Source of the DNA: Caulobacter sp. SLTY | GTDB taxonomy: Bacteria > Pseudomonadota > Alphaproteobacteria > Caulobacterales > Caulobacteraceae | Direction of reading: 5' to 3' | DNA: 64,000 nt | NCBI RefSeq assembly: GCF_009905535.1 | Contig: NZ_JAAALA010000004.1 | Location: forward strand, 1 to 64,000 | In this document: positions 14,953-22,742 of the stretch, in pieces | Layout of the letters: each line of letters begins with the position of its first letter | How positions within the stretch are numbered: the first letter of the stretch is position 1 | The notes under the pieces: generated by a model | The model's input: the letters and a program-made list of their open reading frames with translations, nothing else | The model's database searches: none | Told to the model about the DNA's origin: nothing | Program-made: the position numbers and the translations under genes

Positions 14953-16109
14953 TCCGTCATCAGGTCCAGCCGCGCTGGAACTGGAAGGAGGAGGCCGACC
15001 GCGTCGGCTTCACCTTCCACCATATGGACGGCCAGCAGTACTGGGACGAAAGCGCCTGGTACGGCTTCACCCTCGCCCAGGCGGAGGAGATCGAGACCGC
15101 CGCCGAGGGCATCCACGCGCTCTGCCTCGACTTCGTCGCCGAGGCGGTGAAGAGCGAACGGATCATGGAGCGGCTGGCCATCCCGGTGGAGCAGCGCGAC
15201 TACGTGGCCGAGACCTGGACGCGGGGCGATCCCAGTCTCTATGGCCGGTTCGACTTCGCCTATGACGGCAAGGGCCCGCCCAAGCTCTACGAGTACAACG
15301 CCGACACTCCGACCAGCATCTTCGAGACGGCGGTGTTCCAGTGGCTGTGGCTGGAGGGGCGGATCAAGGACGGGACGCTGCCGGCCAATGCCGACCAGTT
15401 CAATAGCCTGTTCGAGAAGCTGCGCGACCGGTTCAGAGCCATCTTTCCCAATGGCGGCTACGTGCATTTCTCCAGCGACCCCGACCATGTCGAGGACCGC
15501 CAGACGGTGAGGTTCCTGGAGGACCTGGCCGTTCAGGCCGGGCTGGAGCCGAAGTTCGTCTCCATCCACGACATCGGGCTGGACGGCGATGGCCGGTTCG
15601 TTGACGAGCAGAGCGACATCATCCAGGCGATCTTCAAGCTCTATCCCTGGGAGTTCATGTTCCGCGAGGACTACGCGCCGAACATCGCCGCCTCCAAGAC
15701 CCAGTTCCTGGAGCCGGCCTGGAAGAGCCTGCTGTCGAACAAGGGCCTGCTGCCGATGCTTTGGGAGCGGCATGCGGGGCATCCCAACCTAGTGGAAGCC
15801 TGGTTCGAGGATGAACCGGGCGCGGCGGGGCTGGGCGACAACTACGTCCGCAAGCCGCTGTTCAGCCGCGAGGGCGCCAATATCGAGCTGGTCGAGAACG
15901 GCAAGGCCGAGCCGGTGCTGGACCAGGGCTACGGCGCCGAGGGCTGGATCCGCCAGGCGGTGTGCAAGCCGCCGAACATCGACGGCAACTACCCGATCAT
16001 CGGCGCCTGGATCGTCGGCGAAGAAGCCGCCGGCATGGGCATCCGCGAGGACAACGGGCCGGTGACCAAGAACATGAGCCGGTACCTGCCCCACGCGATC
16101 GTGGACTAG
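14949..16109 (+). CDS. yjfC: Glutathionylspermidine synthase-like ATP-grasp ligase (YgiC/YjfC)
   Basis: 386 aa, the same length as I recall for E. coli YgiC. The ATP-grasp glutathionylspermidine synthetase fold is clear throughout: KLYEYNADTPTS, the FKLYPWEFMFREDY block, LEPAWKSLLSNKGLLPMLWE, YVRKPLFSREGANI and the end motif IGAWIVGEEAAGMGIRED. True Gsp synthetase joins glutathione to spermidine, but YgiC/YjfC lack the amidase domain and their substrates are unsettled; peptide-bond or peptide-amine ligation is the family expectation. Translation starts at TTG 14949, overlapping the pspA stop, so the two products are made together. Confidence 0.9.
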   Translation: MIRHQVQPRWNWKEEADRVGFTFHHMDGQQYWDESAWYGFTLAQAEEIETAAEGIHALCLDFVAEAVKSERIMERLAIPVEQRDYVAETWTRGDPSLYGRFDFAYDGKGPPKLYEYNADTPTSIFETAVFQWLWLEGRIKDGTLPANADQFNSLFEKLRDRFRAIFPNGGYVHFSSDPDHVEDRQTVRFLEDLAVQAGLEPKFVSIHDIGLDGDGRFVDEQSDIIQAIFKLYPWEFMFREDYAPNIAASKTQFLEPAWKSLLSNKGLLPMLWERHAGHPNLVEAWFEDEPGAAGLGDNYVRKPLFSREGANIELVENGKAEPVLDQGYGAEGWIRQAVCKPPNIDGNYPIIGAWIVGEEAAGMGIREDNGPVTKNMSRYLPHAIVD

Positions 16110-16122
16110 GCGGTGCTTCGCT

Positions 16123-16290
16123 CTCCGCCCCCGCGAGGGGGCGGAGGACGGTTCGGAGCGTGAGCGACGGACCAGGAGGCGGGGCAGCGCCGGCGTTTGG
16201 AGCTTCCTCCTGAACCGGCGGTAGGGACCCCCTCGGTCTGGCTCGCTTGCAGCGCTCGCCAGAGCCACTCCCCCATCTTCGATGGGGGAG
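16123..16290. repeat. Paired inverted intergenic repeat, type C
   Basis: The left hairpin 16123-16146 has arms CTCCGCCCCC/GGGGGCGGAG. The right hairpin 16268-16290 has arms CTCCCCCATC/GATGGGGGAG. They are bordered outward by GCTTCGCT and its near complement AGCGAAGT, so the whole is an imperfect inverted pair. It sits between the convergent ATP-grasp and isomerase genes and is the only gene-free content of this 203-bp gap. Confidence 0.75.
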
Positions 16291-16312
16291 AGCGAAGTGG
16301 TCTCGGACGCCC

Positions 16313-16915
16313 CTATCGCGCCAGCTCTTCCTCGACCTGCCCTAGCCGTTCCTTGCCGAAGAAAATCTCGTCGCCGACGAAAAACGTCGGGATCCCGAAG
16401 GCGCCGCGATCGGCCGCCGCCTGGGTGTTGTTCATCAGGATCGACTTGACCTCATGGCTCTGGGCCCGCTCCAGCAGGGTGGCGGCGTCGAGGCCGGCTT
16501 CGGTCAGGACGGCGGCCACCACCTCGGCATCGCCCATGTTCTTGCCGTCCTCCCACATGGCCTTGAGCACCACCTCCATGTAGCGCTCGCCAACCCCTTC
16601 CAGCCCGGCGGCGACGAAGGCGCGCATGACGATCAGGGTGTTGATCGGGAAGTGCGGGTTCATCCTGAACTTCGTCAGGCCGTGTTTTGCCACGAACCGC
16701 CGGCTTTCCAGCATCTCGTAGTCCATCTTGCCCTTGATCCCACCGAAGGCGGTGAAGGGGGCCTGGTTGCCAGTGGCCTTGAACAGGCCGCCGAGAAGGC
16801 AGGGGATGACGTTCAGGGTCGCGCCGGTCCGCTCCAGGATACCGGGGATCACCATCGAGGCCATGTAGGCGTTCGGGCTGGCGAAATCGAAAATGAAGTC
16901 GAGCCTTTTGGTCAT
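16313..16915 (-). CDS. DsbA-family 2-hydroxychromene-2-carboxylate isomerase-like protein
   Basis: 200 aa. It starts MTKRLDFIFDFASPNAYMAS, the signature of the HCCA isomerase/kappa-GST branch of the thioredoxin fold, with Ser in place of the redox Cys. The FGIPTFFVGDEIFFGKERL block near the C-terminus completes the fold. Family members are glutathione-dependent isomerases in aromatic degradation, or kappa-class glutathione transferases. ATG 16915 overlaps the stop of the SDR gene upstream (TGATG), so the two are co-translated. The real substrate is unknown. Confidence 0.85.
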   Translation of the reverse strand: MTKRLDFIFDFASPNAYMASMVIPGILERTGATLNVIPCLLGGLFKATGNQAPFTAFGGIKGKMDYEMLESRRFVAKHGLTKFRMNPHFPINTLIVMRAFVAAGLEGVGERYMEVVLKAMWEDGKNMGDAEVVAAVLTEAGLDAATLLERAQSHEVKSILMNNTQAAADRGAFGIPTFFVGDEIFFGKERLGQVEEELAR

Positions 16916-17655
16916 CACCAGGTCTCCGTCCAGGGCCGTAAATCCATCTCGAAGGTCCAGGCCGAGCGGCCCTGGTTGTGCAGCCACACATAGTTGCGGG
17001 CGATCTCGTCCGGATCGAGGATCTCGCCCTTGGCCAGCCGGTCATCGGCGCCGGCGTCGCCCATTCGCTCGCGGGTGAAGACGCCGTCGATGGCCCCGTC
17101 GCAGATCACATGGGCCACGTGGATGCCCTGAGGCCCGAGCTCACGGGCCATGCTCTGGGCCAGGGCGCGCAGGGCGTGCTTGGCGCCGGAAAAGGCGGAG
17201 AAGCCCTCGCGGCCGCGCACGCTGGCGGTGGCGCCGGTGAACAGGATGGTTCCCCGTCCGCGGGGCGTCATCACCCGCGCGGCCTCGCGCCCGGTCAGGA
17301 AGCCGGCCAGGGCGGCCATCTCCCACACCTTGGAATAGACCCGGGTCGTGGTCTCGCGAATGTTGAAGTGGACGTTGGCCCCGATGTTGAAGACCACCAC
17401 CTCCAGCGGGCCGATCTCGCGCTCGACGCGATCGAACAGGGCGGTCATCTCCGCCTCGTCGCGGGCGTCGACCCCCAGGGCGTGGGCCTCGCCGCCGTCG
17501 GCGCGGATTTCGGCGGCCATGGCCTCCAGCTGATCCAGGTTTCGCGGTCGGCGGGTCATGACCACGGCCAACCCCTCTGCCGCGAAGGCGCGGGCGACCG
17601 CCCCGCCCACCCCCGCGCCGGCCCCGATCACCAGACAAACGCCGCGCTCGGACAT
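16915..17655 (-). CDS. SDR-family protein with altered active site
   Basis: 246 aa. The N-terminal Rossmann motif is VIGAGAGVGGAVA and the fold is typical of classical SDRs. In the active site the normal YxxxK reads FSGAK (context FSAFSGAKHALRALAQSM), so the catalytic Tyr is Phe while the Lys is kept. The usual NNAG is replaced by FNIGAN. It may be an SDR subgroup with altered chemistry or a binding role. It is translationally coupled to the downstream DsbA-like isomerase, which suggests a shared substrate. Confidence 0.82.
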   Translation of the reverse strand: MSERGVCLVIGAGAGVGGAVARAFAAEGLAVVMTRRPRNLDQLEAMAAEIRADGGEAHALGVDARDEAEMTALFDRVEREIGPLEVVVFNIGANVHFNIRETTTRVYSKVWEMAALAGFLTGREAARVMTPRGRGTILFTGATASVRGREGFSAFSGAKHALRALAQSMARELGPQGIHVAHVICDGAIDGVFTRERMGDAGADDRLAKGEILDPDEIARNYVWLHNQGRSAWTFEMDLRPWTETW

Positions 17656-17730
17656 GCCGATCTCCCGCTGAAACGGCGGGTAAGTTCTGATTAAAGACTT
17701 ACGCTGTCAACCACCGCTGTGGGGCAGGGT

Positions 17731-18156
17731 TCAGGGTTCGACATAACCCTTGGCGCGGAGGGCCAGTTCACCTGCGGCCGGGTCGGCGGTGAAGAACAGC
17801 CCGCCCTCCCGGCTCGACCCCGGGGGCACATAGTCGAAGGTCGCCTCACCGGTCTCCGGCTCGGCGCCCTGCCGGGTCAGCTCGCCCTCGACCACCACCT
17901 GGGCGGCCGAACGGCCGCCGTCGTTGCGGACCTTGATCCGGACCAGATAGCCGCCGGGGACGGCTTGAGCGCCGACCTGTTCGACCAAAACCGCCGGCGG
18001 CGATCGGTCGCCGAACAGCGCCTCCCGGCCGATCACGCCGACCACCAGCAGCAGGAGCAGAAGGCCGATACCGCCGGCGATCCATTCCAGCACGGAGGTG
18101 GTGTCGGCGGTAGCCTTCGATTTCTGGGCCGGCTTGGCGGCGGGCTTGCGGGCCAT
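17731..18156 (-). CDS. TIGR02588-like membrane-anchored protein
   Basis: 141 aa. It has a basic N-terminus, one membrane helix (WIAGGIGLLLLLLVVGVIG, residues about 25-43), then an Ig-like extracytoplasmic domain (GGYLVRIKVRNDGGRSAAQVVVEGEL, ending ELALRAKGYVEP). This matches the small TIGR02588 family, which pairs with TIGR02587 integral membrane proteins. That partner is immediately upstream here, its stop abutting this start. Function unknown. Confidence 0.75.
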   Translation of the reverse strand: MARKPAAKPAQKSKATADTTSVLEWIAGGIGLLLLLLVVGVIGREALFGDRSPPAVLVEQVGAQAVPGGYLVRIKVRNDGGRSAAQVVVEGELTRQGAEPETGEATFDYVPPGSSREGGLFFTADPAAGELALRAKGYVEP

Positions 18157-18993
18157 CTAGATCACCAACCGCGCGGTGGCGGCTCCCAAGGCGGCCGGCA
18201 GGCCCAGCACCACCGTCATCTGCGCGATCTCGTTCAGGGACGTCCCCTGGGTCCGGCCGAAAACCCACAGGCAGAACAGGCTTACCAGCAGGGCCAGCGC
18301 GTAGGCGGGGATGGAGGACGCCACCAGGCTGTGGAGCAGGTTTCGATCCCCACGCCGCTCGTCCTGTCCCGGAAAGCCCAGGGTGTAGAGGAAACTGTGC
18401 AACAGCAGCAGGCTGACCGCCATCAGCGCCAGCCCATGCCAGGGCGTCATCATGTAGGCGATCAGCACCATCTCCTCGGTCGGGGCGACGTTGAAGGCCA
18501 GGAAGACGGCGCCAACCACGGCCACGAACATTCGTCCGGCGATGCCCATATGCGCCTTCCGATGCCGGCCCGTGTCGGCCTTCTCGCCGCCGAACTGCTT
18601 GCCGGCCACCAGGGCCCCGATGCTGGCGGGGATGGCGCAGACGGTCACCTTGCCGACGATCTCGCCCAGGGTCATGCCGGGCCCAAGCTGTCCCAGCAGA
18701 CCCAGCGCCACGACCGACAGGATGATCCCCACCGCGAACGCCGCCAGGGCGTCCAGCAGCTCATCGGTCAGCCGGAAGGTCGGCTCGAACCCGGCGTAGT
18801 ATGACAGGCCCAGCAACATCGGCAGCGCGGCCAGCAGGAAGACCAGCAGCCGCCAGCGCTCCATCGAATGGCCCAGCCACCACATCTCCATCGTCATGAG
18901 CAGCGGAAAAGCGAACAGCAGCGCGCCGCCGAAGGCCAGCGCCAAGCTGGCGGCGTAGCGAAGGTTGGCCTCACCGGCCAGCGATGCGTTCAT
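18157..18993 (-). CDS. TIGR02587-family integral membrane protein
   Basis: 278 aa with about eight hydrophobic helices (LALAFGGALLFAFPLLMTMEM, LLVFLLAALPMLLGLSYYAG, MFVAVVGAVFLAFNVAPTEEM and others). The conserved FNVAPTEE segment sits in mid-membrane and could be functional. It matches the TIGR02587/DUF2391 family. The start at 18993 is chosen because the upstream in-frame extension to 19074 is polar and would run into the regulator gene. It forms a two-gene unit with the TIGR02588-like gene. No known function. Confidence 0.78.
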   Translation of the reverse strand: MNASLAGEANLRYAASLALAFGGALLFAFPLLMTMEMWWLGHSMERWRLLVFLLAALPMLLGLSYYAGFEPTFRLTDELLDALAAFAVGIILSVVALGLLGQLGPGMTLGEIVGKVTVCAIPASIGALVAGKQFGGEKADTGRHRKAHMGIAGRMFVAVVGAVFLAFNVAPTEEMVLIAYMMTPWHGLALMAVSLLLLHSFLYTLGFPGQDERRGDRNLLHSLVASSIPAYALALLVSLFCLWVFGRTQGTSLNEIAQMTVVLGLPAALGAATARLVI

Positions 18994-19037
18994 GTCGGTG
19001 TTGTCCCGCTCCGGCGGATCAAAGCCGCCGGCGGTGG

Positions 19038-19763
19038 TTAGTTCCCTTGCGCGCCCGGCGGCGGGCCGCGCCATTCCGCGATCATCGCCTCGACCGAGCG
19101 GCGCCAGCGGGCCCGCAGGATGGGAGGGCGTTCCGGATAGCGCTCATCGAGGAACTGCGCCTCGACGATCCGGTCGGTGCGGAAATTGCGGAAATCGGCG
19201 CGCAGCTCGCACCAGGCGACGAGGTTTCGGGTGGTGTCGCGGTAGCCGATGGCGATCGGCCAGACCAGGCGGCGGGTCTGGCGGCCCTGCTCGTCGGCGT
19301 AGCTCAGCTCCACCTTGCGGCCGGCGTGGATGGCGGCGCGCAGCTGGGCCATGTCCAGGCCATCGGCGGCGTTCTGCCAGGCGCCCGGGGCGCGGCTGGC
19401 CGGGTCGAGCAGCATGGGGCGCAGGTGGTCCGGCACGGTAGCGGCGATCTTGGCCACCAGGTCGCGGGCCGCCCGCGCCAGGGCCGGATCGCCTCGGCTG
19501 GCCACCCACTGGGCGCCCAGCACCGCCGCCTCGACCTCGTCGGCGGTCAGCATCAGCGGCGGCATGTCGAGGCCGGCGTCCAGCACATAGCCGACCCCGG
19601 CCTCGCCCCGGATGGGCGTGCGCTGGCCGATCAGGGCGGCGATGTCGCGATAGACGCTGCGCTTGGAGGTCTCCAGTTCCTCCGCCATCGCCTGGGCGGT
19701 CACCGGCTGAGAAGCGCGGCGCAGAATCTGGATGATCTGGAACAGACGGTCGGCGCGGCGCAT
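19038..19763 (-). CDS. WYL-domain transcriptional regulator (YafY/DeoR type)
   Basis: 241 aa. The N-terminal winged helix-turn-helix is typical (MRRADRLFQIIQILRR...VTAQAMAEELETSKRSVYRDI). The C-terminal WYL-like ligand domain begins near residue 140 (RKVELSYADEQGRQTRRLVWPIAIGY, WCELRADFRNFRTDRI). It is divergent from the FAXC-type GST gene. The gap holds a perfect copy of the palindromic 22-nt element 16 nt from this start, consistent with autoregulation and control of the GST. The effector is unknown. Confidence 0.9.
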   Translation of the reverse strand: MRRADRLFQIIQILRRASQPVTAQAMAEELETSKRSVYRDIAALIGQRTPIRGEAGVGYVLDAGLDMPPLMLTADEVEAAVLGAQWVASRGDPALARAARDLVAKIAATVPDHLRPMLLDPASRAPGAWQNAADGLDMAQLRAAIHAGRKVELSYADEQGRQTRRLVWPIAIGYRDTTRNLVAWCELRADFRNFRTDRIVEAQFLDERYPERPPILRARWRRSVEAMIAEWRGPPPGAQGN

Positions 19764-19779
19764 GGGGACTCTCCGTTGC

Positions 19780-19801
19780 TGACAGCAGGCTGTCAGCAGG
19801 G
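19780..19801 (+). promoter_or_regulatory. Palindromic operator-like element in the regulator/GST divergent gap
   Basis: TGACAGCAGGCTGTCA followed by GCAGGG, identical over 22 nt to the minus-strand element at 8026-8047. It is 46 nt upstream of the GST ATG and 16 nt upstream of the WYL regulator ATG. It is the most probable binding site of that regulator. Confidence 0.7.
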
Positions 19802-19847
19802 GGCGACTATCCCTGAAGCCGTCGAACAAGCCAACAGGACAGCCGCC

Positions 19848-20564
19848 ATGATCACCCTCTTCAGCGCCGGCGAAGGCTTCGGCCTCCCCGAATACAGCCC
19901 CTACGGCATGAAGACAGAGGTCCAGCTCCAGCTGGCCGACCTGCCTTATGTCAAGGTCAGCGCCCCGCCGCAGGGCTCGCCCAAGGGCCAGCTGCCCTGG
20001 ATCGAGGACGAGGGCGAACTGATCGCCGACTCGACCTTCATCCGCGCCCATATCGAGGGCAAGTACGGGGTCGATATCGACGCGGGCCTGACGCTGGAAC
20101 AGCGGGCCGTCGCCTGGGCCTTCGAGCGGATGGTCGAAAACCACCTGGGCTGGGCCAGCGCCTGCGCCCGGTTCCTGATCCCCGAGAACTTCGAGAAGGG
20201 CCCCGGCCGCTGGTTTGACGCCGCGCCCGAGCCGATGCGCGAGACGATGCGGAGCGGGCTTATGCAGGCGGTCCGCACCAACCTGACCGCCGTCGGGATA
20301 CTGCGGCACAGCGATGAGGAAATCCTCTGGCTGGCCGAGCGGTCGCTGACCGCCATTGCCGTGCAGCTGGGGGACAAGCCGTTCCTCTATGGCGACCGGC
20401 CGGCCGGGTCGGAGGCCGTGGTCTATTCGATGCTGGCCGGCATCCTCACCCCCTTCTTCGACTCCCCGCTGCGACGGAAGGCCGAGGCCATGCCGAGCCT
20501 GGTGGCCTACGTCGGGCGGATGAACCAGCGGTTCTACCCGGATCAGGGCGCGATGGCCGCCTGA
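19848..20564 (+). CDS. Glutathione S-transferase, FAXC/metaxin-like
   Basis: 238 aa. The N-terminal thioredoxin-like domain reads GLPEYSPYGMKTEVQLQLADLP with PKGQLPWIEDEGELIADSTFI, the typical arrangement of the failed-axon-connections (GST_N_4) branch. The C-terminal helical domain follows from about residue 85 (EQRAVAWAFERMVENHLGW, ending DSPLRRKAEAMPSLVAYVGRM). Enzyme activity in this branch is poorly characterised. AGGA lies upstream of the ATG. The operator-like element and the divergent WYL regulator indicate inducible expression. Confidence 0.85.
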   Translation: MITLFSAGEGFGLPEYSPYGMKTEVQLQLADLPYVKVSAPPQGSPKGQLPWIEDEGELIADSTFIRAHIEGKYGVDIDAGLTLEQRAVAWAFERMVENHLGWASACARFLIPENFEKGPGRWFDAAPEPMRETMRSGLMQAVRTNLTAVGILRHSDEEILWLAERSLTAIAVQLGDKPFLYGDRPAGSEAVVYSMLAGILTPFFDSPLRRKAEAMPSLVAYVGRMNQRFYPDQGAMAA

Positions 20565-20603
20565 GGCTTTGCTTGCGGAGGGGCGGCGCGCTATCAGCCG
20601 CCG

Positions 20604-21506
20604 ATGATCACCGCCGTCTACGGATCGCCGCCGCTGGCCCTGGCCGATGTCCCGGCCGGGGCGGCGCAGGTTTCGCCCCTGGTTCCCGGTTCGACCGCGC
20701 TGGAAGCCCTCACAGACGCCTCGCTGGACGAGGCAGTTGCCCTGGCCCCGCCGGGCACGGTCGAACGGCGCGGCGTGATCGCCCAGCTGCTGCGGGCCCT
20801 CAAGCCCGAGGGGCGGCTGATCGTGATGGCCCCGAAGGACAAGGGCGGCTCGCGGCTGGCCGGGGACCTGGAGGGCTTATCCGCCCCCTTCGCCGAAAAC
20901 GCCAAGCGCCACCACCGCATCTGCCACGTCCGCCGCCCGGCGGACCTGGCGGCCGTGTCGCAGGCGATCGCCGCCGCCGCGCCCCGTGAAGCCGAGGGCC
21001 TGGGCTGGACCCAACCGGGCGTGTTCAGCTGGGACCGGATCGACGCCGGCACCGCGCTGCTGATGCAGACCCTGCCGGCCCAGTCCGGCCGGGGCGCCGA
21101 TCTCGGGGCCGGAACCGGCCTGCTGGCGAACAAGGTGCTGGAAAGCCCGGCGGTCGCGGCCCTGGACCTGGTCGAGCTGGACCGCCGCGCCATCGACTGC
21201 GCCCGGCGCAATGTCGCCGACCCGCGCGCCGCCTTCCACTGGGCCGACCTGCGCGGGACCGAGCCGGCGCTGGCCGACCTCGACTTCGTGGTCATGAACC
21301 CGCCCTTTCATGACGCCGGGGCCGAGGACCGGGCGCTCGGCCAGGTCTTCATCCGCCGTGCGGCCGGGGCGCTGCGCAAGAGCGGGACCTGCTGGCTGGT
21401 GGCCAACCGCCACCTTCCCTACGAGGCGGTGCTGGGCGAACATTTCGCCCGGGTGACGCCGCATGGCGAGGCCGGCGGCTACAAGGTGTTCGAGGCCCGC
21501 AAGTGA
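20604..21506 (+). CDS. rsmC: rRNA guanine-N2 methyltransferase, RsmC/RlmG-like
   Basis: 300 aa. The layout is the double methyltransferase-like fold of RsmC: a degenerate N-terminal half without a SAM motif, then PGVFSWDRIDAGTALLMQTL, the SAM loop GADLGAGTGLL, and the catalytic NPPFHD. The family transfers methyl groups to G1207 of 16S rRNA (RsmC) or G1835 of 23S rRNA (RlmG); the choice here is not certain. The stop overlaps the next start (GTGA), pairing it with a pseudouridine synthase gene, consistent with ribosome modification. Confidence 0.85.
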   Translation: MITAVYGSPPLALADVPAGAAQVSPLVPGSTALEALTDASLDEAVALAPPGTVERRGVIAQLLRALKPEGRLIVMAPKDKGGSRLAGDLEGLSAPFAENAKRHHRICHVRRPADLAAVSQAIAAAAPREAEGLGWTQPGVFSWDRIDAGTALLMQTLPAQSGRGADLGAGTGLLANKVLESPAVAALDLVELDRRAIDCARRNVADPRAAFHWADLRGTEPALADLDFVVMNPPFHDAGAEDRALGQVFIRRAAGALRKSGTCWLVANRHLPYEAVLGEHFARVTPHGEAGGYKVFEARK

Positions 21507-22234
21507 CCGCGCTGCGGCTGGACCGGCTGCTCTCGAACCTGGGCTATGGCAGCCGCAAGGAGATCGCCGCCCTTGCCGCCCACGGCCAGGTGGTGCTGGA
21601 CGGAGAGGCAATCCGCAAGGGCGACCAGAAGATCACCCTGACCCGCGACCTGCCCGCCCGGATGACCGTGCGCGGCGCCCCGGTCGATCCGCCGCCGGGC
21701 TTGGCGCTGATGCTGCACAAGCCGCTGGGCGTCACCTGTTCGCACAAGGAGGCGGGGGCGCTGGTCTATGAGCTGCTGCCGACCCGCTGGCGGGCTCGCG
21801 ATCCGGCCATCTCCACCGTCGGCCGCCTGGACAAGGACACCAGCGGCCTGCTGCTGATGACCGATGACGGCGGCCTGCTGCACCGGATCATCTCGCCCCG
21901 CGCCAACTTGGCCAAGCGCTACCACGTCACCCTGGCCCGGCCGATGGCTGGAACCGAAGCCGCCATCTTCGCCGAAGGGACCCTGATGCTGGAGGGGGAG
22001 GAAAAGCCGCTGCTTCCCGCCGAGCTCGAGGTGCTGTCCCCGACCACCGCCCATCTGACCATCCACGAAGGACGCTACCACCAGGTCCGCCGGATGTTCG
22101 CCGCCGTGGGCAACCATGTCGCGGCCCTGCACCGCGACCAAGTCGGCGGACTGGCCCTGCCGGAGGATCTGGAACCCGGCTCCTGGCGCCTGATGGGGGA
22201 GGCGGAGATCGCGGCGGTGTTTACCCCTCGCTAA
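21503..22234 (+). CDS. rsuA: 16S rRNA pseudouridine synthase, RsuA-like
   Basis: 243 aa. An N-terminal S4-like RNA-binding domain (LRLDRLLSNLGYGSRKEIAAL) precedes the catalytic domain, with the active Asp in STVGRLDKDTSGLLLMT and the family motif EGRYHQVRRMFAAVGN. Family role: isomerisation of U516 in 16S rRNA. Translation starts at GTG 21503, overlapping the methyltransferase stop, so the two are coupled. Another family member (RluB/RluF-like) lies at 27846. Confidence 0.9.
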   Translation: MTALRLDRLLSNLGYGSRKEIAALAAHGQVVLDGEAIRKGDQKITLTRDLPARMTVRGAPVDPPPGLALMLHKPLGVTCSHKEAGALVYELLPTRWRARDPAISTVGRLDKDTSGLLLMTDDGGLLHRIISPRANLAKRYHVTLARPMAGTEAAIFAEGTLMLEGEEKPLLPAELEVLSPTTAHLTIHEGRYHQVRRMFAAVGNHVAALHRDQVGGLALPEDLEPGSWRLMGEAEIAAVFTPR

Positions 22235-22307
22235 CCTTCCGGAACAACGCGGGAACGAAATTCCGCCCGGTGCGCTTGACCCCTATAGCAGTCCGGGGCG
22301 TATCGCC

Positions 22308-22742
22308 GTGTCCAGTATCGCCAAAGCCGTCATCGCTTTCACCGCCCTCGCGGGCGCCGGCTTTTTACTCGGCCATGCCGGCGCAGCCCAGGCGGCTGAA
22401 CGCGTCTGCACCGCCCAGGTCCCGGCCAGCGGCGTGCTGCACGGCCCGGTTCTGCATGTCGAGGACGCCGACACCCTCTGTGTGGCGCTCGGCGCCACCC
22501 CCGACCAGTGGGTCCGGCTGACCCTGGCCGACGCACCCTCCACCAGCATGATCCAGCGCGCCTCGCTGACCGACGCCGAGGCCAATCCGCGCGGAACCTT
22601 GATGGCCGTCGCCTTCAGCCAGAACGTCGACTGCACCATCGAGCAAGGCGACCGCGCCGTCTGCACCCTGGCCGACGGCCGCTCGGTCGGCGCCCTGCTG
22701 CGCCAGCCGGTCGCCCGCGTCGTCGGCAAGGACTGGCGCTAA
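22308..22742 (+). CDS. Exported protein resembling a degenerate staphylococcal-nuclease domain
   Basis: 144 aa from a GTG start. It has a signal peptide ending at AAQAAE. The mature part has HVEDADTLCVAL and WVRLTLADAPS, which mirror the ...DGDT... and VRL...DAPE strands of thermonucleases. The catalytic Glu of the DAPE motif is Ser here and the C-terminal part is short, so nuclease activity is doubtful. Cys residues (VCTAQ, TLCVAL, DCTIE, VCTLAD) could form disulfides. The stop overlaps the convergent lipoprotein stop by 4 bp (CTAA). The family call is tentative. Confidence 0.6.
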   Translation: MSSIAKAVIAFTALAGAGFLLGHAGAAQAAERVCTAQVPASGVLHGPVLHVEDADTLCVALGATPDQWVRLTLADAPSTSMIQRASLTDAEANPRGTLMAVAFSQNVDCTIEQGDRAVCTLADGRSVGALLRQPVARVVGKDWR

